Notes: generated from the letters alone by a model not told the origin. DNA of 64,000 bases from Parapedobacter sp. SGR-10 (GCF_011030405.1 NZ_JAAJTJ010000008.1:62001-126000), one strand, 5' to 3'; shown: positions 36,586 through 44,499, numbered from the stretch's first letter. Numbers and translations are program-made.

Positions 36586-36715
36586 TTTTTATCGTAATAT
36601 AGATTACCGTAACACAGATTGCGATAACAAAATTACTAAAATTAGCATACTATTCAAACGTAAAAATGTGCCACTTGTGATTGTACAGGGCACAAGTCAA
36701 AAACTTTGCGCAAGC

Positions 36716-36763
36716 GGGGGCGGCAAAGAAATCAGTGAGTCGTTTGAAAAAGTGTGCGTACAT
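36716..36763 (-). pseudogene. Relic of a sugar-transferase gene start
   Basis: Read from 36763 this gives MYAHFFKRLTDFFAAPACAK, which aligns to the start of the intact sugar transferase, MYNNFLKRLVDFFAALFG. After about 15 codons homology ends. It sits directly upstream of the ATPase gene, so the ATPase appears to have replaced the rest of a second, diverged sugar transferase gene. Confidence 0.7.
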
Positions 36764-36772
36764 CCGTTTGTA

Positions 36773-36804
36773 GGTTAACCGTTTAATGGATTAATTATTT
36801 AATC
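36773..36804. repeat. 8-bp tandem array overlapping the 3' end of a glycosyltransferase gene
   Basis: Units GGTTAACC, GTTTAATG, GATTAATT, ATTTAATC. The GT4 stop codon and its last residues RLNN are encoded by the array. Confidence 0.7.
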
Positions 36805-38002
36805 GATGTGAGCTTTGCGTGTGTGGTATCAGGCCTTTCTGCTCCAACAGGCTGTTATATTCTGCCAATAGTGCTTCCCAAACGACCCGCTGTTCGTATC
36901 TTGTCTCGATCATCTTTCGGGCATTACGCTGAAGTTGCTCGTAATAAGCTTTATCATGACTGATCTTACGCATGGCCTCCATTAGTTTTTCTACATTTTT
37001 GGACGGCACGATAGTTCCGTTTTGCCCCTCTATAACGATCTCGTTGCAACCGTTGATGTCGGAGACAATGCTCGGCAACCCCATCGCACCGGCCTGCATA
37101 ACGACATTCGGAAACCCCTCTCTATAACTCGGAAAAGCTAACGCATCGGATATAGCAAAGTACGGACGGACGTCTTTCTGAAATCCAACGGAGATAATAT
37201 TCGGATTGGTCTCTATTTCTTTTAGGGTTTCAGGCTTTAACGGGTCGAGTTTTGTTTCCAGCGAACCAACAAGCAGCAGCTTCACGTTACGTTCCGGCAC
37301 CCCGCACGCCGTACCCCGAAAAGCCTCAACCAACTCATTTATCCCCTTGTCCCCTACCAAGCGACCGACAAAGACGAAAACAAAATCCATTCCGGATATG
37401 CCCAAATCCTGCCTCAATTGCCCAACCTGTTCCCTGGTAAAATGGCTTGACGAAAAGAAACCTGTATCGATACCATTGGAAGACCCATTGGAAACGATCT
37501 TTAATTTGTCTTCTCGGGTATACTTGTTTTCTAAGATAAAATCATACAAACCTAAGGAATTGGGGTAGACCTTTGTCGCACAGCTATAGGTCAATTTTTC
37601 GACAAAATCAAGCACTTTTCTTGTTAGTCCTTTTGCTTCCATCAATGGCAGACCGGCTACTGTATGCAGGCGTATGGGAACACCTGCCAACTTGGCCCCC
37701 AACATTCCAACTATACCAGCTTTGGGCGTGTGGGAGTGAACTATTGTCGGCTTTTCCTTTTTACAGAGCTTATAAAATTGCCATAAAGACTTTATATCTT
37801 TTAGAGGAGAGATCGTCCGGGTCATTTCCAAGGGAATAACAGGAATCCCTTCGCTCTGCATTATTTGATGGAGATCCTCTCCATCAGAAGAGATTCCCTT
37901 TACTGCAAATCCGTTTTCGGACATAAATCTGTGCTGTCCTTTGAGCAGGACGCGTAGAGAAATGGGGACAGTGGTGATGCGGACGAGTTTGAACTTATTC
38001 AT
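36791..38002 (-). CDS. Family 4 glycosyltransferase (PglA/WbpT-like)
   Basis: About 403 residues from the ATG at 38002 (MNKFKLVRITTVPISLRVLL); a start at 38026 would add eight residues. Two Rossmann-like domains: the first contains IVHSHTPKAGIVGMLGAKLA, the second FVFVGRLVGDKGINELVEAF and the GT4 donor-binding PSYREGFPNVVMQAGAMGLP with the E-x7-E motif. It is codirectional with the sugar transferase and would add the next sugar to the lipid-linked primer. Confidence 0.9.
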   Translation of the reverse strand: MNKFKLVRITTVPISLRVLLKGQHRFMSENGFAVKGISSDGEDLHQIMQSEGIPVIPLEMTRTISPLKDIKSLWQFYKLCKKEKPTIVHSHTPKAGIVGMLGAKLAGVPIRLHTVAGLPLMEAKGLTRKVLDFVEKLTYSCATKVYPNSLGLYDFILENKYTREDKLKIVSNGSSNGIDTGFFSSSHFTREQVGQLRQDLGISGMDFVFVFVGRLVGDKGINELVEAFRGTACGVPERNVKLLLVGSLETKLDPLKPETLKEIETNPNIISVGFQKDVRPYFAISDALAFPSYREGFPNVVMQAGAMGLPSIVSDINGCNEIVIEGQNGTIVPSKNVEKLMEAMRKISHDKAYYEQLQRNARKMIETRYEQRVVWEALLAEYNSLLEQKGLIPHTQSSHRLNN

Positions 38003-38320
38003 TTTTATTTCCGTGGCAGATGTCATGGACCATTATTGCAGTTCACAAACCTAAATAAAATGCTTTGTATTCACGAATGCCGATCGCAAAAATATGGATA
38101 AGGGATGCTATCTAAGGTTTAAAGTTCGATCATTCAACTGTTGGACCGTCAATCTAAAAAACCCTAATTCATAATCCGCCTCTCTCCAGTCCCCAAGTCC
38201 CCCGTCTCCCTTTCCCCCAGTCTCCCCTCCTCGAACCCCGCAACACGTACCTCGCACCCCTTCATTATCAACAGTCCCCTCGTCTCCCCTTCCCCCAGTC
38301 TCCGCACCTCGCAACCCACA
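38003..38320. repeat. Pyrimidine-rich degenerate repeat spacer
   Basis: Between the GT4 and kinase genes the plus strand reads AGTCTCCC/CCCCAAGTCCCCC-like words, CGAACCCCGCAAC and ACCTCGCACCCC pieces. No convincing gene is present. The same vocabulary recurs at 2300, 41540 and 41760. Confidence 0.6.
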
Positions 38321-40708
38321 CTACTCCACTTTCTTCGGCTTAAACCATCCTGCCACCCGTTGCTTTAACCGCTCCCGTAGCGACCTGCTGTGCTGATCAC
38401 CATAGCCGTATCCGTAACCATATCCATAGCCGTACCCTCTCGCAAAGTCAACATCATTCAACACGACAGCCATATTCTTGAGTTTACCCTCTTCGTACAA
38501 TTCCTTGGGTATATTCAGCAGACGTTTATCGAGGAAGTTTGCCCGGGTGACATATATCGTCAGGTCAGCATTATGCGCGATGAGCAAGGTGTCCGTCACC
38601 AGACCCACCGGTGCCGTATCCACCAATACATAGTCGTAGTGCTCACGTCCAAAGGCGATGATATCATCAAAATGCCCGTTCATCAGCAGCTCGGCCGGAT
38701 TTGGGGCCACATAGCCCGAATATATGATGTCAAAGTTATAGCCTTCCGGCTTTCGGATGATGATATTGTGTATATCCATATCCGGATTGACCAGGTACTG
38801 CGTGATACCTACATTGGTATGCTGCAGATAGGACAGCCCCAGATAATCCAGCACCTTCGGACTGCGGATATCCGCACCGATCAATAGTACGCGTTTGCCC
38901 GACATGGACAGGATGCGCGAGAGATTGGTCGCAACGAAGGACTTGCCTTCTCCGGAAGTAGTAGAGGTCACAAAGATCACGGCAGTATCCTTTTTTACGC
39001 CCAACATAAAGCTAATATTGGTCCGCAGGATACGGAACGCCTCGGCCAGCGAGCTTCGGTCGTTTTCCTTGACAATGGGTTCTTCCGAGGTCGGCAACTC
39101 ACCTAATACAGGTGCAGAGAATCTGTCTTCAATATCTTTGCGGCTGTGGATCTTGTTGTCCAGCATGAACTTGACAAACAATATGCCGATCGGCAGGACG
39201 ATACCTACGACCAATCCGATCAGGTAATAATTGCGCGCCACAGGGGCGATAGGGCCATATCCTTTGGCCGGTTCGATGATCTTGATATTCTCGGGTTTGG
39301 CCGAAGCGGCGATCTCCATTTCTTCCCTCTTCTGCAACAGAAACAGGTACATGGCTTCCACAATCTGCTGCTGCCGTGCGATGCTTTTGAAATCATTCTC
39401 GTTGCGCGGCACGGAACCGAGATCCGAACGCAGGCTGCGCAACCTATTCTCCACATTGCGCACACCCAGCGTATTGACTTCCAAAGCATTTTCTATAGAC
39501 GCCTGAAGGTTGTGATACAGCAGACCGATCTGTTCGTTCAATCTGACGACCACGGGGTTTTCCTCCGTAGCAGACTTGAGCAGGCTTTCCCGCTCGAGCA
39601 GCAGCCTGTTGAGATTGGCAACGGCAGTCGTGACCTCTGCAGATTGTATACCCAGATTCTCCGGCAGGATCTTCATGCTCTTCTTTTGCACTTCGGCACG
39701 GATATAGCGGATCAGCTGCTGTTGGAACTGCAGATCGAACAATTGCTTTTCAAAAGTAGTCAACTCCCCTTGTGCGATACCTGCACTGGTCTCCACATCG
39801 ACTATCTTATTGCTCGTCTTGAAATCTTCCACCCGCTTATCGACACGCTGCAGATCCTCGGTAATCAGGTTTACCCGTTCGTTGATAAAGCTCGTGGAGG
39901 CTGCCGTCACCTTGTTTTTGTCGTTGCTCAGATCCCGGTCATACGCCTGGATCAGATCCCGAAGGATTATTTCGGCCTTTTCTTGCGAGAAAGATGTATA
40001 ACCAAAATTCAGTATGGTATTGCTTTTCTCCGCTCTACCTACTGTCAATGTACCTTTCAGCTCATTGGCCGTGCTCACTAGCGGCCGTATAGTCACCAAG
40101 AAATGTCGGCCGGCTGTAGGTTTGCCATCCATGGGAGAGACCAGTAGCTTTACACCGTCCACGGCAAACGGCTTTCCAACAACTGCTGTTATACCGTTAT
40201 TACCCTGATTGACCGTCAGATCACTATCCTTGCCAAAGCTGAGCTTGATATCCAATGTCAGTTCCTCCTGCTGCGCTTCTGTTTTGTCCAAGATCTCTAG
40301 CGAGAAGGGAAGAGCATCGGCCAAAAGCTCCTTATGGTTGATCCGCCCCATCTCATGGTAGGTGATGTAAAACTTATTTTTCCGTACGACTTCCTGCATC
40401 AGCTTACTGGAACGTATGATTTGTATCTGGTCATCCAATGCCGTATTTGAATTGAGCGGTGCCAAGGTTCCCAAGGCCATCAGTTCCGAGGGTGCATTTT
40501 CTTTGTCCAGAACCATGACCTTGGCCGAAGCCGCGTATGTACGCTCCGTATAGCGCAGGTATAGATGCGCGATGCACAGGGCCAGTACCACCGCCGCCAC
40601 GACCCATTTCCAATAATAGCCGTACTGCTCGACAAGCTGGCGGATATCGATCGATTCATCGGCATCCTCCCTGTGGCTGTAGCCCCTATTTTGCTGCGTA
40701 TCTTGCAT
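38321..40708 (-). CDS. Polysaccharide biosynthesis tyrosine autokinase (Wzc-like)
   Basis: A 795-residue inner membrane chain-length regulator. The N-terminal Wzz domain is bounded by two membrane segments (WVVAAVVLALCIAHLYL near residue 36 and NYYLIGLVVGIVLPIGILFV near residue 505), with a long coiled-coil periplasmic part. The cytoplasmic BY-kinase has Walker A VTSTTSGEGKSFVATNLSRI, A' VLLIGADIRSP and Walker B YDYVLVDTAPVG. The tail carries six consecutive Tyr-Gly pairs, the expected autophosphorylation cluster. It is next to the Wza-like exporter. Confidence 0.95.
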   Translation of the reverse strand: MQDTQQNRGYSHREDADESIDIRQLVEQYGYYWKWVVAAVVLALCIAHLYLRYTERTYAASAKVMVLDKENAPSELMALGTLAPLNSNTALDDQIQIIRSSKLMQEVVRKNKFYITYHEMGRINHKELLADALPFSLEILDKTEAQQEELTLDIKLSFGKDSDLTVNQGNNGITAVVGKPFAVDGVKLLVSPMDGKPTAGRHFLVTIRPLVSTANELKGTLTVGRAEKSNTILNFGYTSFSQEKAEIILRDLIQAYDRDLSNDKNKVTAASTSFINERVNLITEDLQRVDKRVEDFKTSNKIVDVETSAGIAQGELTTFEKQLFDLQFQQQLIRYIRAEVQKKSMKILPENLGIQSAEVTTAVANLNRLLLERESLLKSATEENPVVVRLNEQIGLLYHNLQASIENALEVNTLGVRNVENRLRSLRSDLGSVPRNENDFKSIARQQQIVEAMYLFLLQKREEMEIAASAKPENIKIIEPAKGYGPIAPVARNYYLIGLVVGIVLPIGILFVKFMLDNKIHSRKDIEDRFSAPVLGELPTSEEPIVKENDRSSLAEAFRILRTNISFMLGVKKDTAVIFVTSTTSGEGKSFVATNLSRILSMSGKRVLLIGADIRSPKVLDYLGLSYLQHTNVGITQYLVNPDMDIHNIIIRKPEGYNFDIIYSGYVAPNPAELLMNGHFDDIIAFGREHYDYVLVDTAPVGLVTDTLLIAHNADLTIYVTRANFLDKRLLNIPKELYEEGKLKNMAVVLNDVDFARGYGYGYGYGYGYGDQHSRSLRERLKQRVAGWFKPKKVE

Positions 40709-40709
40709 A

Positions 40710-41474
40710 TTACTTCAGATTAAAGAGGTTGTAAATGGTCAATCCTGCCCCTATCACCGTCATACCCAAAGATAGGTACCACGGACGTCGGTTGCCCTGT
40801 ATACCCGTCGTGTTCGGTTCCACATAGATGATATCATTCTGGGTGAGGTAATAAGCAGGTGAATTCAGTATACCGGCGTCCCGGATATCCAGCCGGTATG
40901 AACGGCGTTGGGCTCCTTCCTCCCGGATGACGAGGATATCGTTGCGCCTGGCCGTGATCTTCAGATCACCGGACATCGCTATCGCATCCAGTATCGTCGG
41001 TCGGTCGTTGTCGCTGAGATCAATCACCTGCGCACCGATATCTCCCAGAATTGTCACACGGAAATTCTCGATCTGCACATCGATTATGGGATCGTTGACA
41101 TAACGTTTCAGCGCTTCGCGAATAGACTCCACCGTCTGCAGGCGGGTCTTGCCCGCTACATGAACAGCTCCCAGATACGGCAATACCACATTGCCCCCAT
41201 GATCGACAGTGTACAGGATCTGGTTTGTGGCCCCACCTCCGCCACCTTGTGTCGTATTGACCCGAAAAGGGGCAATGGCCGCTTCATCCGGGCCCGACAC
41301 ATTGATACGCAGCCGGTCCATAGGCTTGATCCTGACGTAATCGACCGAAAAAGCTGAATCCAGCACAGATTGGTTTTGCTGGAAATAGATCACATCCTTT
41401 CGGGATGCACAGGAACTGACCAGCAGTAATGCTGAGACAAATGCAACGCATATAGGTAATAGATAATTCCTCAT
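40710..41474 (-). CDS. Polysaccharide export outer membrane lipoprotein (Wza-like)
   Basis: A 254-residue lipoprotein: the signal ends LLLVSSCASRKD, with Cys as the lipidation site. The poly-export domain is seen around YVRIKPMDRLRINVSGPDEA and the SLBB-like domain around AVHVAGKTRLQTVESIREAL and VTILGDIGAQVIDLSDNDRP. A C-terminal hydrophobic helix (LSLGMTVIGAGLTIYNLF) could cross the outer membrane. Only one base separates it from the Wzc gene, so the two are one operon. Confidence 0.93.
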   Translation of the reverse strand: MRNYLLPICVAFVSALLLVSSCASRKDVIYFQQNQSVLDSAFSVDYVRIKPMDRLRINVSGPDEAAIAPFRVNTTQGGGGGATNQILYTVDHGGNVVLPYLGAVHVAGKTRLQTVESIREALKRYVNDPIIDVQIENFRVTILGDIGAQVIDLSDNDRPTILDAIAMSGDLKITARRNDILVIREEGAQRRSYRLDIRDAGILNSPAYYLTQNDIIYVEPNTTGIQGNRRPWYLSLGMTVIGAGLTIYNLFNLK

Positions 41475-41820
41475 TTGGAGATTGTATTTTTGTTATTCAT
41501 TGCTTTCGCTTAATCGCTTAACTACTAATCGTCAATCTGAAATCGTAATTCGTAAATCCTCCCCCCCCTCAACTGTACCCTGTCCTCTTTCAACTGTCCT
41601 CTAACCTCGTATCCCGCACCTCGCACCCCACAAATATACATTTATTGCTCCAACTGTCCATCAAGCTCAGGAATTTTTTGATAGTCCGACCCAGCCCCGC
41701 CTCCCTGTTCGAGGTTTAAAGCTTAACCGTAAATTGTCAATCTTAATTCATAATTTACCCCAAGTCTCCCTCTCTCCCAATCTCCCTCTCCCCAAGTCTC
41801 CCAGTCTCCCATCCCCTCTC
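41475..41820. repeat. Pyrimidine-rich and AT-rich degenerate repeat spacer
   Basis: This 346-bp gap contains CAAGTCTCCC, CCAATCTCCCTC, CCTCGCACCCC and AATTCATAATTTAC-like words in irregular tandem. No open frame of interest is present; the promoter of the Wza gene should lie near 41480-41520. Confidence 0.55.
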
Positions 41821-42258
41821 TCAAAACCAACGCCTTACACTCCGTGCCCATACCACGAGGATAAAAAACAGCAGCCCGCCCCAAACCACAAAACCGACAT
41901 GCCATCTACTCGTTTTTTTGATCATACCCATCCACGTGGATTCTGCTGCCTGAGATTGCATATAGACGCTATCTGCGGTTTGCATGCACGAAAAGTCCCG
42001 TTTCCGGCCTCCTGCTACCCGGAGTGATCCCGACCAACCATACAGCCCACTATCCGGATGAAAATAAAAAAGGCTATCGGTCCTAAAATGCCAGGAATGG
42101 GAGGCACTATCCTGTTGCCGAAACAATAGGGTATGATGCTGTTCTTCCCGCCGGTACTGCCGATCGGCTGCCGAATAGCCTGTGATACGGCTTTCCCTAA
42201 ATGACCGGCAAGCACCAAAAATCAAGATAATCATACTGAAGCACGTGATCCGTTTCAT
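41821..42258 (-). CDS. Hypothetical lipoprotein with a C-terminal membrane segment
   Basis: I start at the ATG at 42258 (MKRITCFSMIILIFGACRSF), where GAC fits a lipobox with Cys as lipid anchor; a start at 42291 is possible. The middle is polar and rich in Ser, Gln and Arg. Near the C-terminus WHVGFVVWGGLLFFILVVWA is a strong membrane helix followed by ARSVRRWF. The two anchors would place the middle in the periplasm. No family recognised. It lies downstream of the CHAP gene and may belong to the same accessory block. Confidence 0.65.
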   Translation of the reverse strand: MKRITCFSMIILIFGACRSFRESRITGYSAADRQYRREEQHHTLLFRQQDSASHSWHFRTDSLFYFHPDSGLYGWSGSLRVAGGRKRDFSCMQTADSVYMQSQAAESTWMGMIKKTSRWHVGFVVWGGLLFFILVVWARSVRRWF

Positions 42259-42352
42259 TGTTTTGCTGTTTAAAAACATGATATCCAACATTAATTCTAT
42301 AATTTATAATCGTAATCCATAATCCCGCATCCCGTAACTGTCCACTCTTCTC

Positions 42353-42973
42353 TCAGTTATCCCCTATCCAATCCGCCAAAGCATATATTGTAGAAAGATG
42401 TCTCCGCCGGGATTCTACCTTATCGCTGCTGTTACCTTCAATCGTGATCAGGTATTGCTCCTGCACACCTTTGACCAAGCCAACATGGTTGATACGTCTG
42501 GCGGTGGGGCTGTAGATGCCGAAAATGTCGGCGTAGTGTATGTTATTTTGTAGAGACGCAACATCCCCGAAAATTCGGGACAAGCTTTGCGTCTCTACGA
42601 TGGTCGCTGATGTAGATCGCATTGCGCCATACGTCCTCGCCTTAGGGAACAGTGCCGGGCTCCAGGGGTTGCGGGGTTGGGATAGCCCGGCCTGTCCGTA
42701 GCACCAGGATACAAAGGCAGCGCACCACTGATGGCCTTTGCCCAGATGGGTGTACCGCAGGTATTCTTCTACCCTTTTGCCATCGTTATGGCCTGTGGCC
42801 TCGCGTACGCCGATTTCGTTTTGGGCGATGTGGAGGATTCTATCTCGTAGAGACGCAATCCGCCAGTAGTCGGACACAGTGCATTGCGTCTCTACATAGC
42901 GATTGCCAGTCCCCACAGCACTGCATACAGCAATAAGAAGAAGACCGAAAAATAAAGGATACACTGTTGCCAT
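42353..42973 (-). CDS. CHAP-domain peptidoglycan amidase-like protein with in-frame repeats
   Basis: From the ATG at 42973 the protein has 206 residues. A hydrophobic N-terminus (MATVYPLFFGLLLIAVCSAV) may be a signal or anchor. The CHAP domain shows GHQWCAAFVSWCYGQAGLSQ with the catalytic Cys, and later INHVGLVKG with the catalytic His and ITIEGNSS with a third polar residue. Two 49-bp palindromes are translated in frame: RYVETQCTVSDYWRIASL before the domain and IVETQSLSRIFGDVASLQ inside it. Family members normally have a continuous loop there. Catalytic residues are retained, so activity is possible. Confidence 0.82.
   Translation of the reverse strand: MATVYPLFFGLLLIAVCSAVGTGNRYVETQCTVSDYWRIASLRDRILHIAQNEIGVREATGHNDGKRVEEYLRYTHLGKGHQWCAAFVSWCYGQAGLSQPRNPWSPALFPKARTYGAMRSTSATIVETQSLSRIFGDVASLQNNIHYADIFGIYSPTARRINHVGLVKGVQEQYLITIEGNSSDKVESRRRHLSTIYALADWIGDN
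42550..42598. repeat. GTAGAGACGC palindrome (49 bp) inside the CHAP coding sequence
   Basis: Outer arms GTAGAGACGCAA and TTTGCGTCTCTAC enclose a 24-base centre with its own small stem (CCCGAAAATTCGGG). In the gene's frame it encodes VETQSLSRIFGDVASLQ. Confidence 0.95.
42847..42895. repeat. GTAGAGACGC palindrome (49 bp) at the CHAP N-terminus and upstream gene end
   Basis: Arms GTAGAGACGCAAT and ATTGCGTCTCTAC surround a centre with CCGCCAGTAGTCGG. It encodes VETQCTVSDYWRIASL in the CHAP frame and gives the TAG stop of the overlapping upstream gene. Confidence 0.95.
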
Positions 42974-43332
42974 GATGATAGTTGGTTGAAATGTGAACGA
43001 AATTGTTTTCTGAATACCTTGAAAGGCTGCCAGAGCAGTTCCTGCAACCACAGGCTGCACAGGATGGCGACAAAGCCGCCAATAAGACCAAACAGTAGTA
43101 CGGACAGTATACCGATGTCCAATATGCCCGCAGCAGGATCAAGCATTTGCAGGATCGGGCCGGACACGACAAAGAGGGTCAATAAACCGATCAGGAGACC
43201 AACCTGTAGGGGCAAAACATCTTTTGCCCATCTTAAGAAGCGATGTATGTCCATATAGCCCGGTAAAGGCAGTTTCATTTTCTCTGATCTGTCCCGGACA
43301 AACCATGAGGTCTGATGTTGTAGTGTATTCAT
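42892..43332 (-). CDS. Hypothetical multi-span membrane protein
   Basis: Up to 146 residues with three hydrophobic segments (VGLLIGLLTLFVVSGPIL, IGILSVLLFGLIGGFVAILC and CILYFSVFFLLLYAVLWGLA). Alternative starts are ATGs at 43278 and 43254. Residues WAKDVLPLQ are encoded by a 24-bp palindromic repeat and the stop codon by another, so both ends are affected. It overlaps the CHAP gene by 82 bases. A holin-like partner of the CHAP enzyme is conceivable but not shown by any motif. Confidence 0.6.
   Translation of the reverse strand: MNTLQHQTSWFVRDRSEKMKLPLPGYMDIHRFLRWAKDVLPLQVGLLIGLLTLFVVSGPILQMLDPAAGILDIGILSVLLFGLIGGFVAILCSLWLQELLWQPFKVFRKQFRSHFNQLSSWQQCILYFSVFFLLLYAVLWGLAIAM
43206..43229. repeat. 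GTAGGGGCAAAA palindrome (24 bp) inside a coding sequence
   Basis: GTAGGGGCAAAA and CATCTTTTGCCC form an imperfect palindrome of the type also found at 54629, 54680, 55876 and 55927. Here it is read in frame as WAKDVLPLQ. Confidence 0.85.
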
Positions 43333-43388
43333 TTTTTTTGATATTTGTTGGGACGTATCGTATACGCCCGATGTGAAATTGTAAATTT

Positions 43389-43416
43389 GTAGAGACGCAA
43401 AGCATTGCGTCTCTAC
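43389..43416. repeat. GTAGAGACGC palindrome (28 bp)
   Basis: GTAGAGACGCAAAG and CATTGCGTCTCTAC. It lies between the DUF6266 gene and the membrane protein gene. Confidence 0.93.
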
Positions 43417-43432
43417 GTGATGCCGATCCTGA

Positions 43433-44074
43433 TTACGACAGGGTGATCTCGCCGAGGTAGTGACTGGCCGAGGTCTTGACCCCGTTGCGGTGGCCGGTAA
43501 ATACCCACCCTACGATGCGGTCACCTGCATATACATCCGGCAGCTGGAAGTCCAGCTGGCCATCTGCCCGGGTGCCCGACTCCAGTATACTGAAGAAGGT
43601 CCTTTCGACATTGTACAGCAGCAGGATGACCGAGTCGTCGCCAAAGGCATTGAAACGGTTGGTCACCGTATCCCAGGTCATGCTGATCTCCCGCGGTGCG
43701 GTCTCCTGCCATTGCACGCCCATGAGGTTGCCCAGACTTCCCCTGGCGATGCTTACGGCCGCATAGTCCAGCTCAAAATCGGGGTAGTCGCCCACGATGC
43801 CATGCTTCAGCAGATACTGCATCGCCTTGTTGTACCCGGTGGACTTGGACTGCTGGACATCCGAATAGCCCAGATTGAGCAGGTCCATGATCGGTGACAG
43901 AAAAGCGACAGCCAGCCGAAAACGTGCCTGCTGTGCCAATTGATCTTCGGAAGCATTTCTCTTGCTTGGCCTGGCCAAACTGCGTACATAATCTACATTG
44001 CGCCAGTTGCTCCCTATCACGTTGCCCACCTTTCCCGAATAGGCTCCATGAATTCCTTTTAAAAATCTTGCCAT
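43433..44074 (-). CDS. DUF6266 family protein
   Basis: A 213-residue protein that starts MARFLKGIHGAYSGKVGNVI followed by GSNWRNVDYVRSLA, the hallmark N-terminus of DUF6266 as I know it from Bacteroidota. The rest is beta-rich (VSIARGSLGNLMGVQWQETA, VILLYNVERTFFSILESG) and ends YLGEITLS. No signal peptide is seen. The family has no known function and often occurs in variable regions with DNA-binding proteins. Here it lies between a CHAP/membrane-protein pair and an HTH gene with an 11-bp repeat array. Confidence 0.85.
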   Translation of the reverse strand: MARFLKGIHGAYSGKVGNVIGSNWRNVDYVRSLARPSKRNASEDQLAQQARFRLAVAFLSPIMDLLNLGYSDVQQSKSTGYNKAMQYLLKHGIVGDYPDFELDYAAVSIARGSLGNLMGVQWQETAPREISMTWDTVTNRFNAFGDDSVILLLYNVERTFFSILESGTRADGQLDFQLPDVYAGDRIVGWVFTGHRNGVKTSASHYLGEITLS

Positions 44075-44262
44075 TGTTCTTTTTTTTTAAAATGTTAAAC
44101 CATTTGCCTGCATGCTAAGGCGTTGTTTTTGATATCAAGGGCTAAGGTAAAAGGCGACCGGTCACTGGTAAACTTTTGGAACAATTTGGGACAATTTAGG
44201 CCTATATAGGACAGTCTGTCTCAAAAAAAGCAGCTCGTTATCAGCTTGAAGGGCATCAGATA

Positions 44263-44494
44263 TTCGGGTCTGCTCCGACAATACTTCGAGATTTGTTCGG
44301 GTCCTCTCCGAGACTGCTTCGGCCCATCTTCGGGTCACGTTCGGCAAGTCTTCGGCTGCGCTTCGGGTCGGAGTCGAAGCCCACCCGAAGCCATGCCGAA
44401 CAACAGTCGAACGAGTCCGGAGGCAGTACCGGAGCAAGGCCAAACCTATCCCGAACGATCCACGATCCCTACCCGAAGCCAGCCCGAAGGCGCA
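44263..44494. repeat. 11-bp phased repeat array with central inversion (about 21 units)
   Basis: From 44263 successive 11-base units start with TTCGG or a close variant (44263, 44274, 44285, 44296, 44307, 44318, 44329, 44340, 44351, 44362). From 44373 the reverse complement CCGAA (or TCGAA, CGGAG) recurs every 11 bases (44374, 44385, 44396, 44407 ... 44451, 44473, 44484). The last six bases of each unit vary. It occupies the gap between the HTH gene and DUF6266. Confidence 0.88.
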
Positions 44495-44499
44495 GTGCA

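Noticed and set aside
39146..40081. 311-residue plus-strand open frame
   Set aside because: It is antisense to the Wzc-like kinase gene, which has full-length family motifs.
44263..44494. CRISPR array
   Set aside because: Units are 11 bases with a 5-base core and no spacer of typical length; no cas genes are in the window.
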